From VFJQ01 sp044226525 (GTDB taxonomy: Bacteria > Verrucomicrobiota > Verrucomicrobiia > Chthoniobacterales > Chthoniobacteraceae), in assembly GCA_044226525.1 (NCBI GenBank), contig JBGAGV010000020.1:95158-159157 (forward strand): 64,000 nt of DNA, in the 5' to 3' direction. Every line of letters begins with the position of its first letter. The stretch's first letter is position 1. The translations under genes and the position numbers were made by a program. Under the pieces are notes generated by a model. The model worked only from the letters and a program-made list of their open reading frames with translations, was not told the DNA's origin and made no database searches. Positions 1 to 7,869 of the stretch are shown in pieces.

Positions 1-569
1 CCCGTCGTATCGATGAAGACCGGTGCACGCCATGCCTGCCGACCGGATTTCGATTCGGTCACGATCGTCGTGAGCCGCCGTCCATCGCGATAGGCCGCAG
101 CGACGCGGGTGTGATATTGGAATTTCACCCCGGCTTCGACGCAGAGGTCTTCGAGCAAAAGCTTCAGCGCTTCGGGGTGATAACAAAAGCGGCTCGTGCT
201 GGTCGAATTCGCCCGGGCGCCACGTTCGTCGAGACGGTCGCGCAGCTCTTTCGCAAAGCCGGGTTTGTTGAAATCGAGGAAGTAGCCGAGCAAGCCGGCA
301 GTCCACACTCCGCCGAGGCAGCCGCGCCATTCGAAGAGGCGGACTCTGGCTCCCGCGCGGGCCGCGGTGATTGCAGCCGCCACCCCCGCCGGGCCCGCAC
401 CGCATACGATCACGTCAGCGTCATCCGAGAGCGGGACATCGCGGCCGGGTTCTCCAAAGTGGCCCGGAGCCGGTTCCGCGCTATGAGTGAGGGTGGGCGC
501 CGCGGCGGCGCTCGCGAGAGCGGTTTGGAAAAAACGGCGGCGGCTCAGATCGGTCCGGGTCGGGCTCAT
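1..569 (-). CDS. FAD-dependent oxidoreductase, Tat-exported (3' end outside window)
   Basis: Reading the minus strand from the ATG at 569 gives an open frame that runs off the window edge, so only the N-terminal 189 residues are seen. The start MSPTRTDLSRRRFFQTALAS carries a twin-arginine motif (SRRRFF), followed by an Ala-rich stretch, so export through Tat is likely. After it comes a Rossmann dinucleotide-binding motif, VIVCGAGPAGVAAAITAARAG, typical of FAD-binding proteins, and then GGVWTAGLLGYFLDF, a pattern common in the secreted FAD_oxidored family of Verrucomicrobia and Planctomycetes. The substrate cannot be told. It is divergent from an AraC-type regulator 75 bp away, which may control it. 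Confidence 0.8.
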   Translation of the reverse strand, partial: MSPTRTDLSRRRFFQTALASAAAAPTLTHSAEPAPGHFGEPGRDVPLSDDADVIVCGAGPAGVAAAITAARAGARVRLFEWRGCLGGVWTAGLLGYFLDFNKPGFAKELRDRLDERGARANSTSTSRFCYHPEALKLLLEDLCVEAGVKFQYHTRVAAAYRDGRRLTTIVTESKSGRQAWRAPVFIDTT

Positions 570-644
570 GGCAGGGTGGGAAGATGATCGATTGTTGGCG
601 GCGCTCGCATAGTATTTCTTCACAAGCCAGCCGCCCATTCGGGT

Positions 645-1484
645 ATGACCGACCATCTCCAGCAACTCTCCGAGACAACCATTGATGGCCCGCGCACCCG
701 GCGCTGGTTCATCGAAGCCAGAGGCTGTGCGGAGCTCGCGACCTGCCGGATTGCGCGGCTGGGATTCGACGAAGCCTTCGAGCCCTATCGTCGAGTGCGA
801 CTGAGACCGGAGGGCAGCTTCTTTCTCGATTGCATCGAAGGCCATGGCCGAATCCTGCTCGATGGGCGCTGGCAGCGGCTCGGGGCAGGAAGCGTTTGCA
901 TGGCGCCGCCGCGCGTTCTCAATGCCTTCCATGTCAGCGGTGGCCAGCGCCTGGCGTTTGCCTGGGTGCGCTACGATGAGCAACCGTGGGTGAACCCGCT
1001 CGTGGGAGCCGGCTCGCCTGTTCGCACGACGGCGGGCGCGGGGGAGATCGCCCGCATCGTGGGTGGTCTTCGCGCCGAGTGGGAAGGAGCACACAGCCCG
1101 CGGATGATCCATCATTGGGTGAGTCTCCTCCACGCCACCGCGGAGCGCCTCGCCCAGCCCTGGCGCAACAATGACCGGCTCGGCTCACTGTGGCTTGAAG
1201 TGGCCGCGAGCCTTGCCGGCGATTGGTCGCTCGAAACTCTTGCCCGCCGCGCTCACGTCAGTCCCGAACATCTCCGCCGCCTGTGCCTGCGCGAGCTCGG
1301 CCGCAGCCCCATGCAGCACCTCACCTCCATGCGCATCCAGCGTGCGCAGGAGTTGCTGGAAAAAACCAGCGACAAGCTCGAAGCTATCGCGCCCGAAGTC
1401 GGCTACGACAGTGCCCTCGTTTTCGCTCGGGCCTTCAAACGCTGGGTGGGCCTCACCCCGAGCGAATACCGGCAGCAGCGGTAA
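645..1484 (+). CDS. AraC-family transcriptional regulator
   Basis: This is a 279-residue protein with an N-terminal cupin-like sensing half and a C-terminal AraC/XylS DNA-binding half. The C-terminus (about residues 190-279) has both helix-turn-helix units: LETLARRAHVSPEHLRRLC and LEAIAPEVGYDSALVFARAF, ending in the family signature KRWVGLTPSEYRQQR. The N-terminal half (EGSFFLDCIEGHGRILLDG, then a PPRVLNAFHV segment) fits an AraC ligand-binding cupin. The gene is divergent from the FAD oxidoreductase, a usual arrangement for a local regulator. The effector is unknown. Confidence 0.9.
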   Translation: MTDHLQQLSETTIDGPRTRRWFIEARGCAELATCRIARLGFDEAFEPYRRVRLRPEGSFFLDCIEGHGRILLDGRWQRLGAGSVCMAPPRVLNAFHVSGGQRLAFAWVRYDEQPWVNPLVGAGSPVRTTAGAGEIARIVGGLRAEWEGAHSPRMIHHWVSLLHATAERLAQPWRNNDRLGSLWLEVAASLAGDWSLETLARRAHVSPEHLRRLCLRELGRSPMQHLTSMRIQRAQELLEKTSDKLEAIAPEVGYDSALVFARAFKRWVGLTPSEYRQQR

Positions 1485-1488
1485 AGGG

Positions 1489-2385
1489 CTATCGGGTTGA
1501 GGTCCGAACGCAGACCCTCCGGATCAAATCAATGGGCACGTAAGGCTTGAGCCATCCCGCATTTCGTTTCGCGCCGTTCAAAAGGTGCCACCACCAAGGG
1601 CGGCGGATCAGCCCGAGATTCTTGATCACCGACTCGGCCCGCTCGGAGAGACCACGCGACACCATCGTGAGGGAGTAATAGGTATCGAAGTGTCGAGCCG
1701 GTGAGCCGAGAGCTGCCTCCGCTCGTTGCACCGCGCGGCGGACCCATTCGTTATTGTCATCGTGGAAAAAGACCGCACAGCAAGGCTGGAGAAAGGGCAG
1801 GATCGCTTCGAAGTCCTGCGTGGGTTGGTCACCAAAATGGCCGCCGTCGATCAGCGCGGCGTCCAAGCGCTGGTCCCCCACCAGCCCGGCCACATCGTTG
1901 GGGCTCATGCCCACCGCAAAGTCGATCGTTCCTTCGAGCCCGGCGACTTGGGCAACCTCCCTGGCTCGGCGTAATCCATCCGGCGACCTGCCCTGCGCGA
2001 GTTCGCTGCGGAGTTGTTGCACGTGGTGAGCAATTTCCTCCGGGGAATAGACACACGACGCTTTGGTCTCCTCGATATAACAGTCCACGGTCAAAAGGCG
2101 TCCGCAGTTTGCCTCCAAGGCTCGAGCCAGAAAGAGCCCGCTGAATCCGAACGCAGTCGCAATCTCGAAAGCCTGTTTTGCTTCGATGACTTCGAGGACC
2201 CGCTGCATGATGAGCCCTTCCTCAAGCGTGCAGGACCAGGGAACAGGCCTTTCGCGTTGTTTGTAGGAAGCATCCCATTCCCCAAGTTCAAAAAGTTTCG
2301 GCACTCTTTCGAGGCTGGCAAAAACCGGCGCAAGCAAAGCGCGCGTCGCCTCGCCTGTCTCCTTCAGCTCGGGCGAAATTTTCAT
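1489..2385 (-). CDS. class I SAM-dependent methyltransferase
   Basis: The protein has 298 residues and no signal peptide. The glycine-rich motif I region reads FEIATAFGFSGLFLARAL followed by LLTVDCYIEE (acidic end of strand 2). DAALIDGGHFGDQPTQDFEAILPFL and CCAVFFHDDN match the O-methyltransferase or Methyltransf_24 fold, where the substrate pocket and metal-like acidic residues sit. The C-terminus (PWWWHLLNGAKRNAGWLKPYVPIDLIRR) resembles tails of methyltransferases found in polysaccharide or glycosyltransferase clusters, but no such genes lie next to it. It is convergent with the AraC gene (4 bp gap) and its start lies 30 bp from the stop of the upstream isomerase-like gene. Confidence 0.75.
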   Translation of the reverse strand: MKISPELKETGEATRALLAPVFASLERVPKLFELGEWDASYKQRERPVPWSCTLEEGLIMQRVLEVIEAKQAFEIATAFGFSGLFLARALEANCGRLLTVDCYIEETKASCVYSPEEIAHHVQQLRSELAQGRSPDGLRRAREVAQVAGLEGTIDFAVGMSPNDVAGLVGDQRLDAALIDGGHFGDQPTQDFEAILPFLQPCCAVFFHDDNNEWVRRAVQRAEAALGSPARHFDTYYSLTMVSRGLSERAESVIKNLGLIRRPWWWHLLNGAKRNAGWLKPYVPIDLIRRVCVRTSTR

Positions 2386-2415
2386 CGATTCAAATTGATC
2401 GAAATCCGGTCGGGC

Positions 2416-3318
2416 TCAGGCCTTCGCGATCGCCGCGGAAAGCGCGGCGTGGCATTTCTTCGCGGCGGCGATGGGGTCGTAGCCGGGTTTGTTGAAAACC
2501 TGGGCACTGACTTCCACGACGACGGGGCCACGATAGTTGCGCTCACGCAAAAGTTTGAAATACGCGGCGTAATCGGTGCGGCCTTCACCGGGCAGGAGAA
2601 ACTGGAATTTGCTCGCGTCGCCTTGCGTGTCTTTGACGTGGATGAACCTGGCACGTGGGAGAAGTGCATCGAGCGTGGGCACGAGCGGAAGACCCTGCAC
2701 TTCAAAGTGGCTGTAGTCGTAAGCCACGCACAGCGCGGGGCTGGGAGCCTGCTCGAGCAACCAGAGCAGGCGCTCGGGAGAGTTCACCGCGCTTCCGACG
2801 TGGGCCTTGATGGCGAGGGTGATTTTAGCAGCGGCAGCGGCAGCACCCCAGTCGCGCAGGCGGCCGGCCATGGCGTCCTTGATCCCGTCCCACTCGGCGG
2901 GTTTGCCGCCGAGGACCGTTTCGATCAGCGGTGGATTTTCGGGAACGAGATCGTGCGCGAGCTGCGCGGCGTCCTTGAGCGCGGCGAGGTTTGCGGCGTG
3001 GGCTTCGTCTTTCACCACGAGGCTCATGTTCAGCATGAGGCCGGAGATGCCGAGCTTTAGCGCGGCGAGGCGCTCGCGCAGCGCCGTGCGCGCGGCCACA
3101 TCGAGCACCTTGGGTTCCGTGGGCCAGCCGGGATTCAGCGCGAGTTCCACATGCCGATAGCCGATCTCCGCGCACGTCCGCAGCGCCTCGTCGAGCGGCA
3201 CTGTCTTCATGCCGTAGAGGCTGTAGCCAAGCGTGAACCCGGGCTCGGCAGCGCGAGCAAAAGCAGGGAGCGCGGCGAAAGCGGCGGTGCGAGTGAGGAA
3301 TTGGCGGCGGGTGGTCAT
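2416..3318 (-). CDS. sugar phosphate isomerase/epimerase-like TIM barrel, Tat-exported
   Basis: The 300-residue protein begins MTTRRQFLTRTAAFAALPAFARA, a clear twin-arginine signal (RRQFLTR) with Ala-rich cleavage region. The mature part shows the xylose-isomerase-like TIM barrel (AP_endonuc_2): EIGYRHVELALNPGW near the N-terminus, SPALCVAYDYSHFEVQG in the middle, ARFIHVKDTQGD, and GPVVVEVSAQVFNKPGYDP near the C-terminus, with metal-ligand Glu/Asp/His residues in the expected places. Exported members of this family are abundant in Verrucomicrobia and are thought to act on sugars released outside the cytoplasm; the substrate here is unknown. Intergenic repeat IR-A lies directly upstream. Confidence 0.82.
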   Translation of the reverse strand: MTTRRQFLTRTAAFAALPAFARAAEPGFTLGYSLYGMKTVPLDEALRTCAEIGYRHVELALNPGWPTEPKVLDVAARTALRERLAALKLGISGLMLNMSLVVKDEAHAANLAALKDAAQLAHDLVPENPPLIETVLGGKPAEWDGIKDAMAGRLRDWGAAAAAAKITLAIKAHVGSAVNSPERLLWLLEQAPSPALCVAYDYSHFEVQGLPLVPTLDALLPRARFIHVKDTQGDASKFQFLLPGEGRTDYAAYFKLLRERNYRGPVVVEVSAQVFNKPGYDPIAAAKKCHAALSAAIAKA

Positions 3319-3320
3319 GA

Positions 3321-3422
3321 AAGGTTGAGGATTGAAAGTGGAGGGTGGAGAGCCGCGTGATGGGCGCGCGGTGAGGCTGTGAAGTCTGGGTCTCTCAACC
3401 CTCAGCCCTCATCTCTCAACCC
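3321..3422. repeat. palindromic oligo-repeat element IR-A (TTGAGGR-type)
   Basis: Two arms, 3321-3351 (aaggttgaggattgaaagtg...) and 3391-3422 (tctctcaaccctcagccctc...), form an imperfect inverted repeat around a 39-nt unrelated spacer. Each arm consists of diverged copies of a 6-7 nt word. It fills almost exactly the space between the stop of one gene (3428) and the start of the next (3318). See IR-B to IR-E for others built the same way from different words. Confidence 0.7.
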
Positions 3423-3427
3423 ACTCG

Positions 3428-5506
3428 TCACGGCAGCACCAGTTTCTTCACCCGATCGATGCCCTCCTGCGCGTAATCGCTCGCGGGATAAAGCTGCTGG
3501 GCTTTGAGGAACTGGCTGAGCGAGGCGCCGAGCTGGTCGCGTTTTTCGAGATCCTGACCGGCGCGGAGCGTGCGGACAAAATCGGCGGCCTGCGTGGTGA
3601 GATCGGCGCGGAGCTGGCTCAGCTTCACGTCGTCCGGGAAATCCGCGGCGGCTTTCTCCACGCTCTCCCAGGCGCCGGCGTAGTTGCCCTGCCGTTTCAT
3701 CTCCTCGGCGCGCATCGTCGCCGCCTCGATCTTTTTCATGTTGTCCAGCACATCCTGAAGCTGCTTCTGGCGGTCGGGATATTGCGCGGACGCGGCGATG
3801 AAGCGCGGACTGTCCTCGTAAATACGGCGGTAATTCTTTTGCGAAATGAGCTGCTGGAGATCGTTGAGCGCCTGCTGCTGCACGTCGCCCTGGTCGAAGA
3901 TCTTCTGCGACATCTGCGCGAGCTCGGGATTGAGCGGCCACAACTCCGCGGCGGCTCGAATTTCCTTTTCGAGGCTGTCCTTGTCGCCGCTCAGCGCAGC
4001 ATTGCGGGCCTTGGCCAGATGCAACCGCGAGGCCTGCCGTGCCGTCTCGATCATCGCAGTCGGCTTCGACGCATCGAAGTCCTTCGCCATGGGAGCGAGG
4101 TCGGCGATGATCTTTTCGGCCCCGGTGAAGTCTTTTACCTCCATTTTGGAGATCAGTTCATTCGACTTGTGCACGAAGGCCACGCACTTGCGCTTCTTCT
4201 CGCGGTCGAGCGTGCGAATCTCCGGCATGTATTCGCCGACCGTGAACGATTCGGCGAGCCGTTTGCTGGCGCTATCAAGTTCGTTGTTCTCGAGCAAAAA
4301 ATCGAAGGCTTTCACGCCCTCGCGCACGTCGCGAATGGCCTCATTCGCGAGCGCATCGAGCGTGCTGACGGTCGGTGAAAAGCCGGTGCCCTTGGTAAAC
4401 ATCTGGCGCGTTTCGTCGCTGACGTTCAGCTTCGCGTCGCCGTCCGCGAAAATGGCGCGGTAGAAGCGCGTGGCCATGAGCACATGCTGAAAACGCCGCT
4501 GGAAAAAGAACTGCACAATGAGGGCCTGATATTCGACCTTCGCCTGAATTTCCGAGAGCTCGCGTTTGATGTCGTTGGTTTTTTGCCGGGTCACCATCTC
4601 GGCGAGGCGCCGCTCCTTCCATCCGCCGGCTTCGATGGCAGCACGCTTCGATTCCGCCGTCTGGTCTTCGCTATTGAGATTGGGCGCCTGCGGGAGGCCC
4701 GGAATGGCCGGTGGTTGGGGAGCGCCACCCGGAGGTTGTGGCTGCTGCGATTGACGCCGGCTCGAACTGCTGCCGCCCTGCCCGCGAGGCTGTTGCGCGG
4801 CCCGGGCGCTCTGTGCGGCGTTCGAGCTCAGGCGAGTCTGCGCCTCGAGCTGCATGATCTCGTATTGCATCGCGTTGTTCGCAGCGACGAGGCGCTGCTG
4901 CTGGCGCTGCGCGGACCACACCGTGTAGATGGCGTCGGCCAGCGAATCGCACAGCCGGGCATCGATGTCGTAATTCGAACCGCGGGTGAGCAGGCGAAAG
5001 CAGTAGTCGATCTGCTCGCGCGTGGCGTGGCCGGGAGCAAGACGGGTGAGAATCTCGGAGATGACGGCCTGGTATTGCTGATCTTCCTGCGAGGTCGCCG
5101 CCGGGGCGTTGAGATATTTTTCGAACCGCGCGGCAAAGACTCGGTTATTGTTGATGTTCCAGGTCTTGCCGTCCCACATCAGCATATCGGTGCCAGGATC
5201 GAAGGCGGGCACGTCTTTGCCGAGGAAACTGCTCTGCGGGGTGATGCCGGGAGCGGTGGAAGCCTGAGGGGCAGTAGCCGGGGCGGCTGCGGCTGGAGCC
5301 GGGGCAGGAGAGACTGCGGCTTGTGCACCGGGACCGGGTGCGGGGGCTGGGGCGGGTTGTGGAGGGGGCGCCGGGAGTTGGGCGGAGGCGTTGAACATCC
5401 AGCATCCCACACTCAACACCCAACATCCAATCAAGCTGAAGGTGGGTGAGAAGACCATCGGAGGTTCGATGTTGGATGCCGAGTGTTGGGTGTTTTCCCG
5501 CTTCAT
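3428..5506 (-). CDS. large secreted protein of unknown function, Pro/Ala/Gln-rich, helical-repeat
   Basis: This is a 692-residue protein that I do not recognise as a named family. After a signal peptide (cleavage near FNASAQ, about residue 43) comes a Pro/Ala-rich linker to about residue 85, then a mostly helical body with DPGTDMLMWDGKTWNINNNRVF near its start, a Gln/Ala-rich segment around residues 205-270, and a Lys/Glu/Ala-rich C-terminal half suggestive of TPR-like helices (for example MKRQGNYAGAWESVEKAAAD). The start overlaps the stop of the upstream gene as ATGA, which suggests translational coupling; an internal Met at 5458 would give a shorter, classical signal peptide. The hydrophobic core of the signal peptide is encoded by repeat IR-B. 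Confidence 0.7.
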   Translation of the reverse strand: MKRENTQHSASNIEPPMVFSPTFSLIGCWVLSVGCWMFNASAQLPAPPPQPAPAPAPGPGAQAAVSPAPAPAAAAPATAPQASTAPGITPQSSFLGKDVPAFDPGTDMLMWDGKTWNINNNRVFAARFEKYLNAPAATSQEDQQYQAVISEILTRLAPGHATREQIDYCFRLLTRGSNYDIDARLCDSLADAIYTVWSAQRQQQRLVAANNAMQYEIMQLEAQTRLSSNAAQSARAAQQPRGQGGSSSSRRQSQQPQPPGGAPQPPAIPGLPQAPNLNSEDQTAESKRAAIEAGGWKERRLAEMVTRQKTNDIKRELSEIQAKVEYQALIVQFFFQRRFQHVLMATRFYRAIFADGDAKLNVSDETRQMFTKGTGFSPTVSTLDALANEAIRDVREGVKAFDFLLENNELDSASKRLAESFTVGEYMPEIRTLDREKKRKCVAFVHKSNELISKMEVKDFTGAEKIIADLAPMAKDFDASKPTAMIETARQASRLHLAKARNAALSGDKDSLEKEIRAAAELWPLNPELAQMSQKIFDQGDVQQQALNDLQQLISQKNYRRIYEDSPRFIAASAQYPDRQKQLQDVLDNMKKIEAATMRAEEMKRQGNYAGAWESVEKAAADFPDDVKLSQLRADLTTQAADFVRTLRAGQDLEKRDQLGASLSQFLKAQQLYPASDYAQEGIDRVKKLVLP
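5394..5494. repeat. palindromic oligo-repeat element IR-B (TGTTGGATG-type), inside a coding sequence
   Basis: Arms 5394-5431 (aacatccagcatcccacact...) and 5466-5494 (tcgatgttggatgccgagtg...) are imperfect reverse complements built from the word TGTTGGRTG, with about 34 nt between them. The element lies within the 5' end of the gene whose start is at 5506 and is read in frame as TQHSASNIEPP...GCWVLSVGCWMF, so it supplies most of that protein's signal peptide. Confidence 0.75.
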
Positions 5507-5892
5507 GCTTTGCGGACCTCCTGCACGCGCAATACGCCTTTATTGCCGACTTCGATTTTGAAGATGAATCGCTGGCCGCGCTCGATGTTCATCGCGCCGA
5601 GCTGCGGCGGCACGAGAATCGCCAGCATCTCGCCGTTGCTCTCGACCGCGAATAGTCGGCCGCTCGAGGCCGACCAATCGATCGACTTCGCGACCGTCGC
5701 GTCGAGCTTGTAAATATTTCCGCGCAAACTGTTGGAGTTTTCGAGGTAATCTTTCACCGGCAGCGGCGCGACAGTGCGGAACGGATCGCCCTGCGAGCGA
5801 ATCAGCAACCCGCCGGCAATCGCGGCGACGACCAGCAAAGCGGCGGCAACAAGCCACAGCGGGTGAGCGGAGGAACTGGCGCGGCGGGGCAT
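5503..5892 (-). CDS. small single-pass membrane protein of unknown function
   Basis: A 129-residue protein starting MPRRASSSAHPLWLVAAALLVVAAIAGGLL: a basic N-terminus followed by one hydrophobic segment (residues 12-31) that acts as a membrane anchor or signal. The rest (ENSNSLRGNIYKLDATVAKSIDWSASSG...GQRFIFKIEVGNKGVLRVQEVRKA) looks like a compact beta-rich periplasmic domain, perhaps OB-fold. I do not recognise a named family. An upstream in-frame Met at 5940 would add 16 residues encoded by repeat IR-C (MSESRNPGIPESEIPT), which I treat as untranslated. It is sandwiched between lepB and the large secreted protein on the same strand and overlaps the latter by ATGA, so the two are probably made together. 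Confidence 0.65.
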   Translation of the reverse strand: MPRRASSSAHPLWLVAAALLVVAAIAGGLLIRSQGDPFRTVAPLPVKDYLENSNSLRGNIYKLDATVAKSIDWSASSGRLFAVESNGEMLAILVPPQLGAMNIERGQRFIFKIEVGNKGVLRVQEVRKA

Positions 5893-5898
5893 GGTGGG

Positions 5899-5990
5899 AA
5901 TTTCGGATTCTGGGATTCCCGGATTCCGGGATTCAGACACCTCAATAGAACACGAATCCCGAAATCCCGGAATCCCGAAATCCCGAAATC
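5899..5990. repeat. palindromic oligo-repeat element IR-C (GGGATTYCGGGAAT-type)
   Basis: Arms 5899-5934 (aatttcggattctgggattc...) and 5954-5990 (gaatcccgaaatcccggaat...) are imperfect inverted repeats made of diverged copies of GGGATTC/GGGATTT, separated by about 19 nt. One end touches the lepB stop codon (5989-5991) and the other stops a few bases before the ATG at 5892, so it fills the whole intergenic gap. Confidence 0.75.
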
Positions 5991-7197
5991 ATTTCGTCAG
6001 CCCGAAATGCGGCCAGAACGGCCAATAGACGAGCAGAGCGCGGCCCATGATGGCTTTCTCCGGCACGGTCCCCCAACCGCGGCTGTCCCACGAATTGTAG
6101 CTGTTGTCGCCGAGAGCGAAGTATTCGTGCGCCGGCACGGTGAAGGTTTCATCCGGATCGCTCAGGAAGTTCATCTTGTAGAGGAAGACCTGCTGATCGT
6201 AGCCTTTCTGTTCGCTGCCGTTGCCGTAGCCGCGGTAGCCCTTGTTGGGCTGCTCACGTGACCCGCTCATCACCCGCCCGAAGGCTGGCTCTTCGGCGCG
6301 CTTGCCGTTGATGAACAACTCCGGCGGTCGAATTTGAAGCGTGTCGCCCGGGGTCGCTCCAAGCCGCTTGATGTAATACTGCGAGGTGGCGCTGCGTGAT
6401 TTGATCTGCGCGATATCCGCCGTGCTGAAGACGAACGTCGAGCCGCGATGCGGCCGGACAAAGTGATAACTGAATTTGTCCACGAAAACATGGTCGCCCG
6501 CATCGAAATAGCCACGCAGAATCGGTTCGCCCGGCTCGTAAATCTTCCGGCCCCAGACCGTTTCGGGAAACTGCGAATTCATCGTCTCGGGCGCCTCGGA
6601 TACGAAATAACTGCGTTCGCGTCCCGACTCGGTGCGGGTGACGATTTCCGCACGATCGAAGATGCCGCGATTGACTCCCGGGATGCGCGTCACGAGCGGC
6701 AGCGGCGATTTTGCCGATCTAATCCCGATCACCTGCTCTTTTTCCTCCGCGACGAAATTCACATAATGCCGCCCAAAAATCGGCACGCTCAGCAACCGGA
6801 CGAGCGGATTCGGCGGGGGCTCTTTCGTCTCGTGGAAGATGATGCCGTTCAGCGTTGGAAACATCGAGCTGGTCGGGATGGTGAACGGCTGGAGATAATA
6901 CGTGCGCACTCCCAGCGCGACGACGATGGCCACCAGGAAAACCTCCACGTTTTCCCGCCACCATGCATCCGGCTCCGGCTTGGTGAGCTTGCCGCACACC
7001 TTATCGAGCACAGTCGCCTGCGCCTCGATGGCCTCGCGATCGCTCGTCTTCACCACGGCATCGAGCTTGTCGATTTCCTGGTTTACCTCGGCGATCACTT
7101 CCTCGGTCACGAGATCGCGTTTGTAGGCGAGCAGTTTGCGAGCGTCTTTGACGAACTGGCGCCCCAGTTTGACGTGGCGCGGGGTGAAAGGAAACAT
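5989..7197 (-). CDS. lepB: signal peptidase I
   Basis: A 402-residue membrane-bound serine protease that removes Sec signal peptides. Visible are the catalytic Ser motif IPTSSMFPTL (about residue 107) just after the transmembrane segment VFLVAIVVALGVRTYYLQPF, the general-base Lys in YYIKRLGATPGD, and the C-terminal box FALGDNSYNSWDSRGWG. It is longer than the E. coli enzyme (about 324 aa) because of an N-terminal helical extension and a large insertion between the Ser and Lys boxes. The ATG at 7197 (MFPFTPRHVKLG) is preferred to an in-frame start at 7242, which would add only a Pro-rich 15-residue leader. It lies downstream of the amtB-glnK terminator, so it should have its own promoter. Confidence 0.95.
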   Translation of the reverse strand: MFPFTPRHVKLGRQFVKDARKLLAYKRDLVTEEVIAEVNQEIDKLDAVVKTSDREAIEAQATVLDKVCGKLTKPEPDAWWRENVEVFLVAIVVALGVRTYYLQPFTIPTSSMFPTLNGIIFHETKEPPPNPLVRLLSVPIFGRHYVNFVAEEKEQVIGIRSAKSPLPLVTRIPGVNRGIFDRAEIVTRTESGRERSYFVSEAPETMNSQFPETVWGRKIYEPGEPILRGYFDAGDHVFVDKFSYHFVRPHRGSTFVFSTADIAQIKSRSATSQYYIKRLGATPGDTLQIRPPELFINGKRAEEPAFGRVMSGSREQPNKGYRGYGNGSEQKGYDQQVFLYKMNFLSDPDETFTVPAHEYFALGDNSYNSWDSRGWGTVPEKAIMGRALLVYWPFWPHFGLTK

Positions 7198-7253
7198 GGC
7201 GGGCGCGGAGTAGCCGGGGATGAGGGGAGGTGCAACCTCCAACTGAAACTGGG

Positions 7254-7348
7254 AGGATGAAGGATGAAGGTCGAAATGCTCTCACACGGACGTTTGCTCC
7301 CGCGCCATCCCGGAGCGGCGCACCCTTTCGACCTTCATCCTTCATCCT
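7254..7348. repeat. palindromic oligo-repeat element IR-D (GGATGAA-type), perfect 23-bp arms
   Basis: The 23 bases at 7254-7276 (aggatgaaggatgaaggtcg...) are repeated as an exact reverse complement at 7326-7348, with a 49-nt GC-rich spacer. Each arm starts with the word AGGATGA repeated. The element lies between the glnK terminator and the lepB start. Perfect arms suggest recent formation or selection on the hairpin. Confidence 0.85.
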
Positions 7349-7360
7349 TTGCCCTTTCTG

Positions 7361-7399
7361 AAAAAAAAACCGGCGCCGCCCCACTCGGAGCGGCGCCGG
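7361..7399 (-). terminator. rho-independent terminator of the amtB-glnK operon
   Basis: On the minus strand, a 10-bp GC-rich stem (7399-7390 with 7379-7370, CCGGCGCCGC) with a 10-nt loop is followed at once by nine T residues (7369-7361). This is a textbook intrinsic terminator 30 nt after the glnK stop codon. Confidence 0.93.
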
Positions 7400-7428
7400 C
7401 CAGATACCAAGGACCTGACTAGGACTAA

Positions 7429-7767
7429 CTACACAGCTTTCTCGCCTTTTTCCTCGGTGCGGATGCGGATGGCATCCTCCACCGGGCTGACGAAGACCTT
7501 ACCGTCGCCGATCTTGCCGGTCTTGGCGGCTTTGATGATGGCGGCGGCAGCGGACTCGACGAGCGCGTCGGCGACGACCACGTCGATCTTGATCTTGGGC
7601 AGGAAGTCCACGGTGTATTCACTGCCGCGATAGATCTCGGTGTGGCCCTTCTGACGGCCGAAGCCTTTCACTTCGGAGACCGTCATGCCTTCCACGCCGA
7701 CTTCCGCCAGCGCGTCTTTCACTTCCTCGAGCTTGAATGGTTTGATGATCGCTTCGATTTTCTTCAC
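7429..7767 (-). CDS. glnK: P-II family nitrogen regulatory protein
   Basis: A 112-residue PII signal-transduction protein. It begins MKKIEAIIKPFKLEEVKDAL, has the T-loop sequence with the uridylylatable tyrosine at position 51 (YRGSEYTVDF), and the C-terminal PII signature TGKIGDGKVFVSPVEDAIRIRT. PII trimers sense 2-oxoglutarate and ATP/ADP, and GlnK-type members plug the AmtB ammonium channel. It directly follows amtB on the same strand (the reverse of the usual glnK-amtB order), and both probably come from the sigma-54 promoter upstream of amtB. The link to amtB is why I use glnK rather than glnB. Confidence 0.95.
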   Translation of the reverse strand: MKKIEAIIKPFKLEEVKDALAEVGVEGMTVSEVKGFGRQKGHTEIYRGSEYTVDFLPKIKIDVVVADALVESAAAAIIKAAKTGKIGDGKVFVSPVEDAIRIRTEEKGEKAV

Positions 7768-7814
7768 GTTATTAGGACGGGGTGTTGAGTTGAACTGATT
7801 TCGCCTCCGCCCCG

Positions 7815-7844
7815 CTCTTCCGGCCTCGCGAGGAGGCGGAAGAG
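7815..7844 (-). other. strong hairpin between amtB and glnK
   Basis: CTCTTCCG (7815-7822) pairs with CGGAAGAG (7837-7844), and the interior contains the self-complementary CCTCGCGAGG. It lies between the amtB stop and the glnK start with no T-run after it, so it is more likely an mRNA-processing or stability element tuning the glnK to amtB ratio than a terminator. This role is inferred. Confidence 0.45.
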
Positions 7845-7869
7845 GGAGTGGATATGAGGCGGGAGTGCG

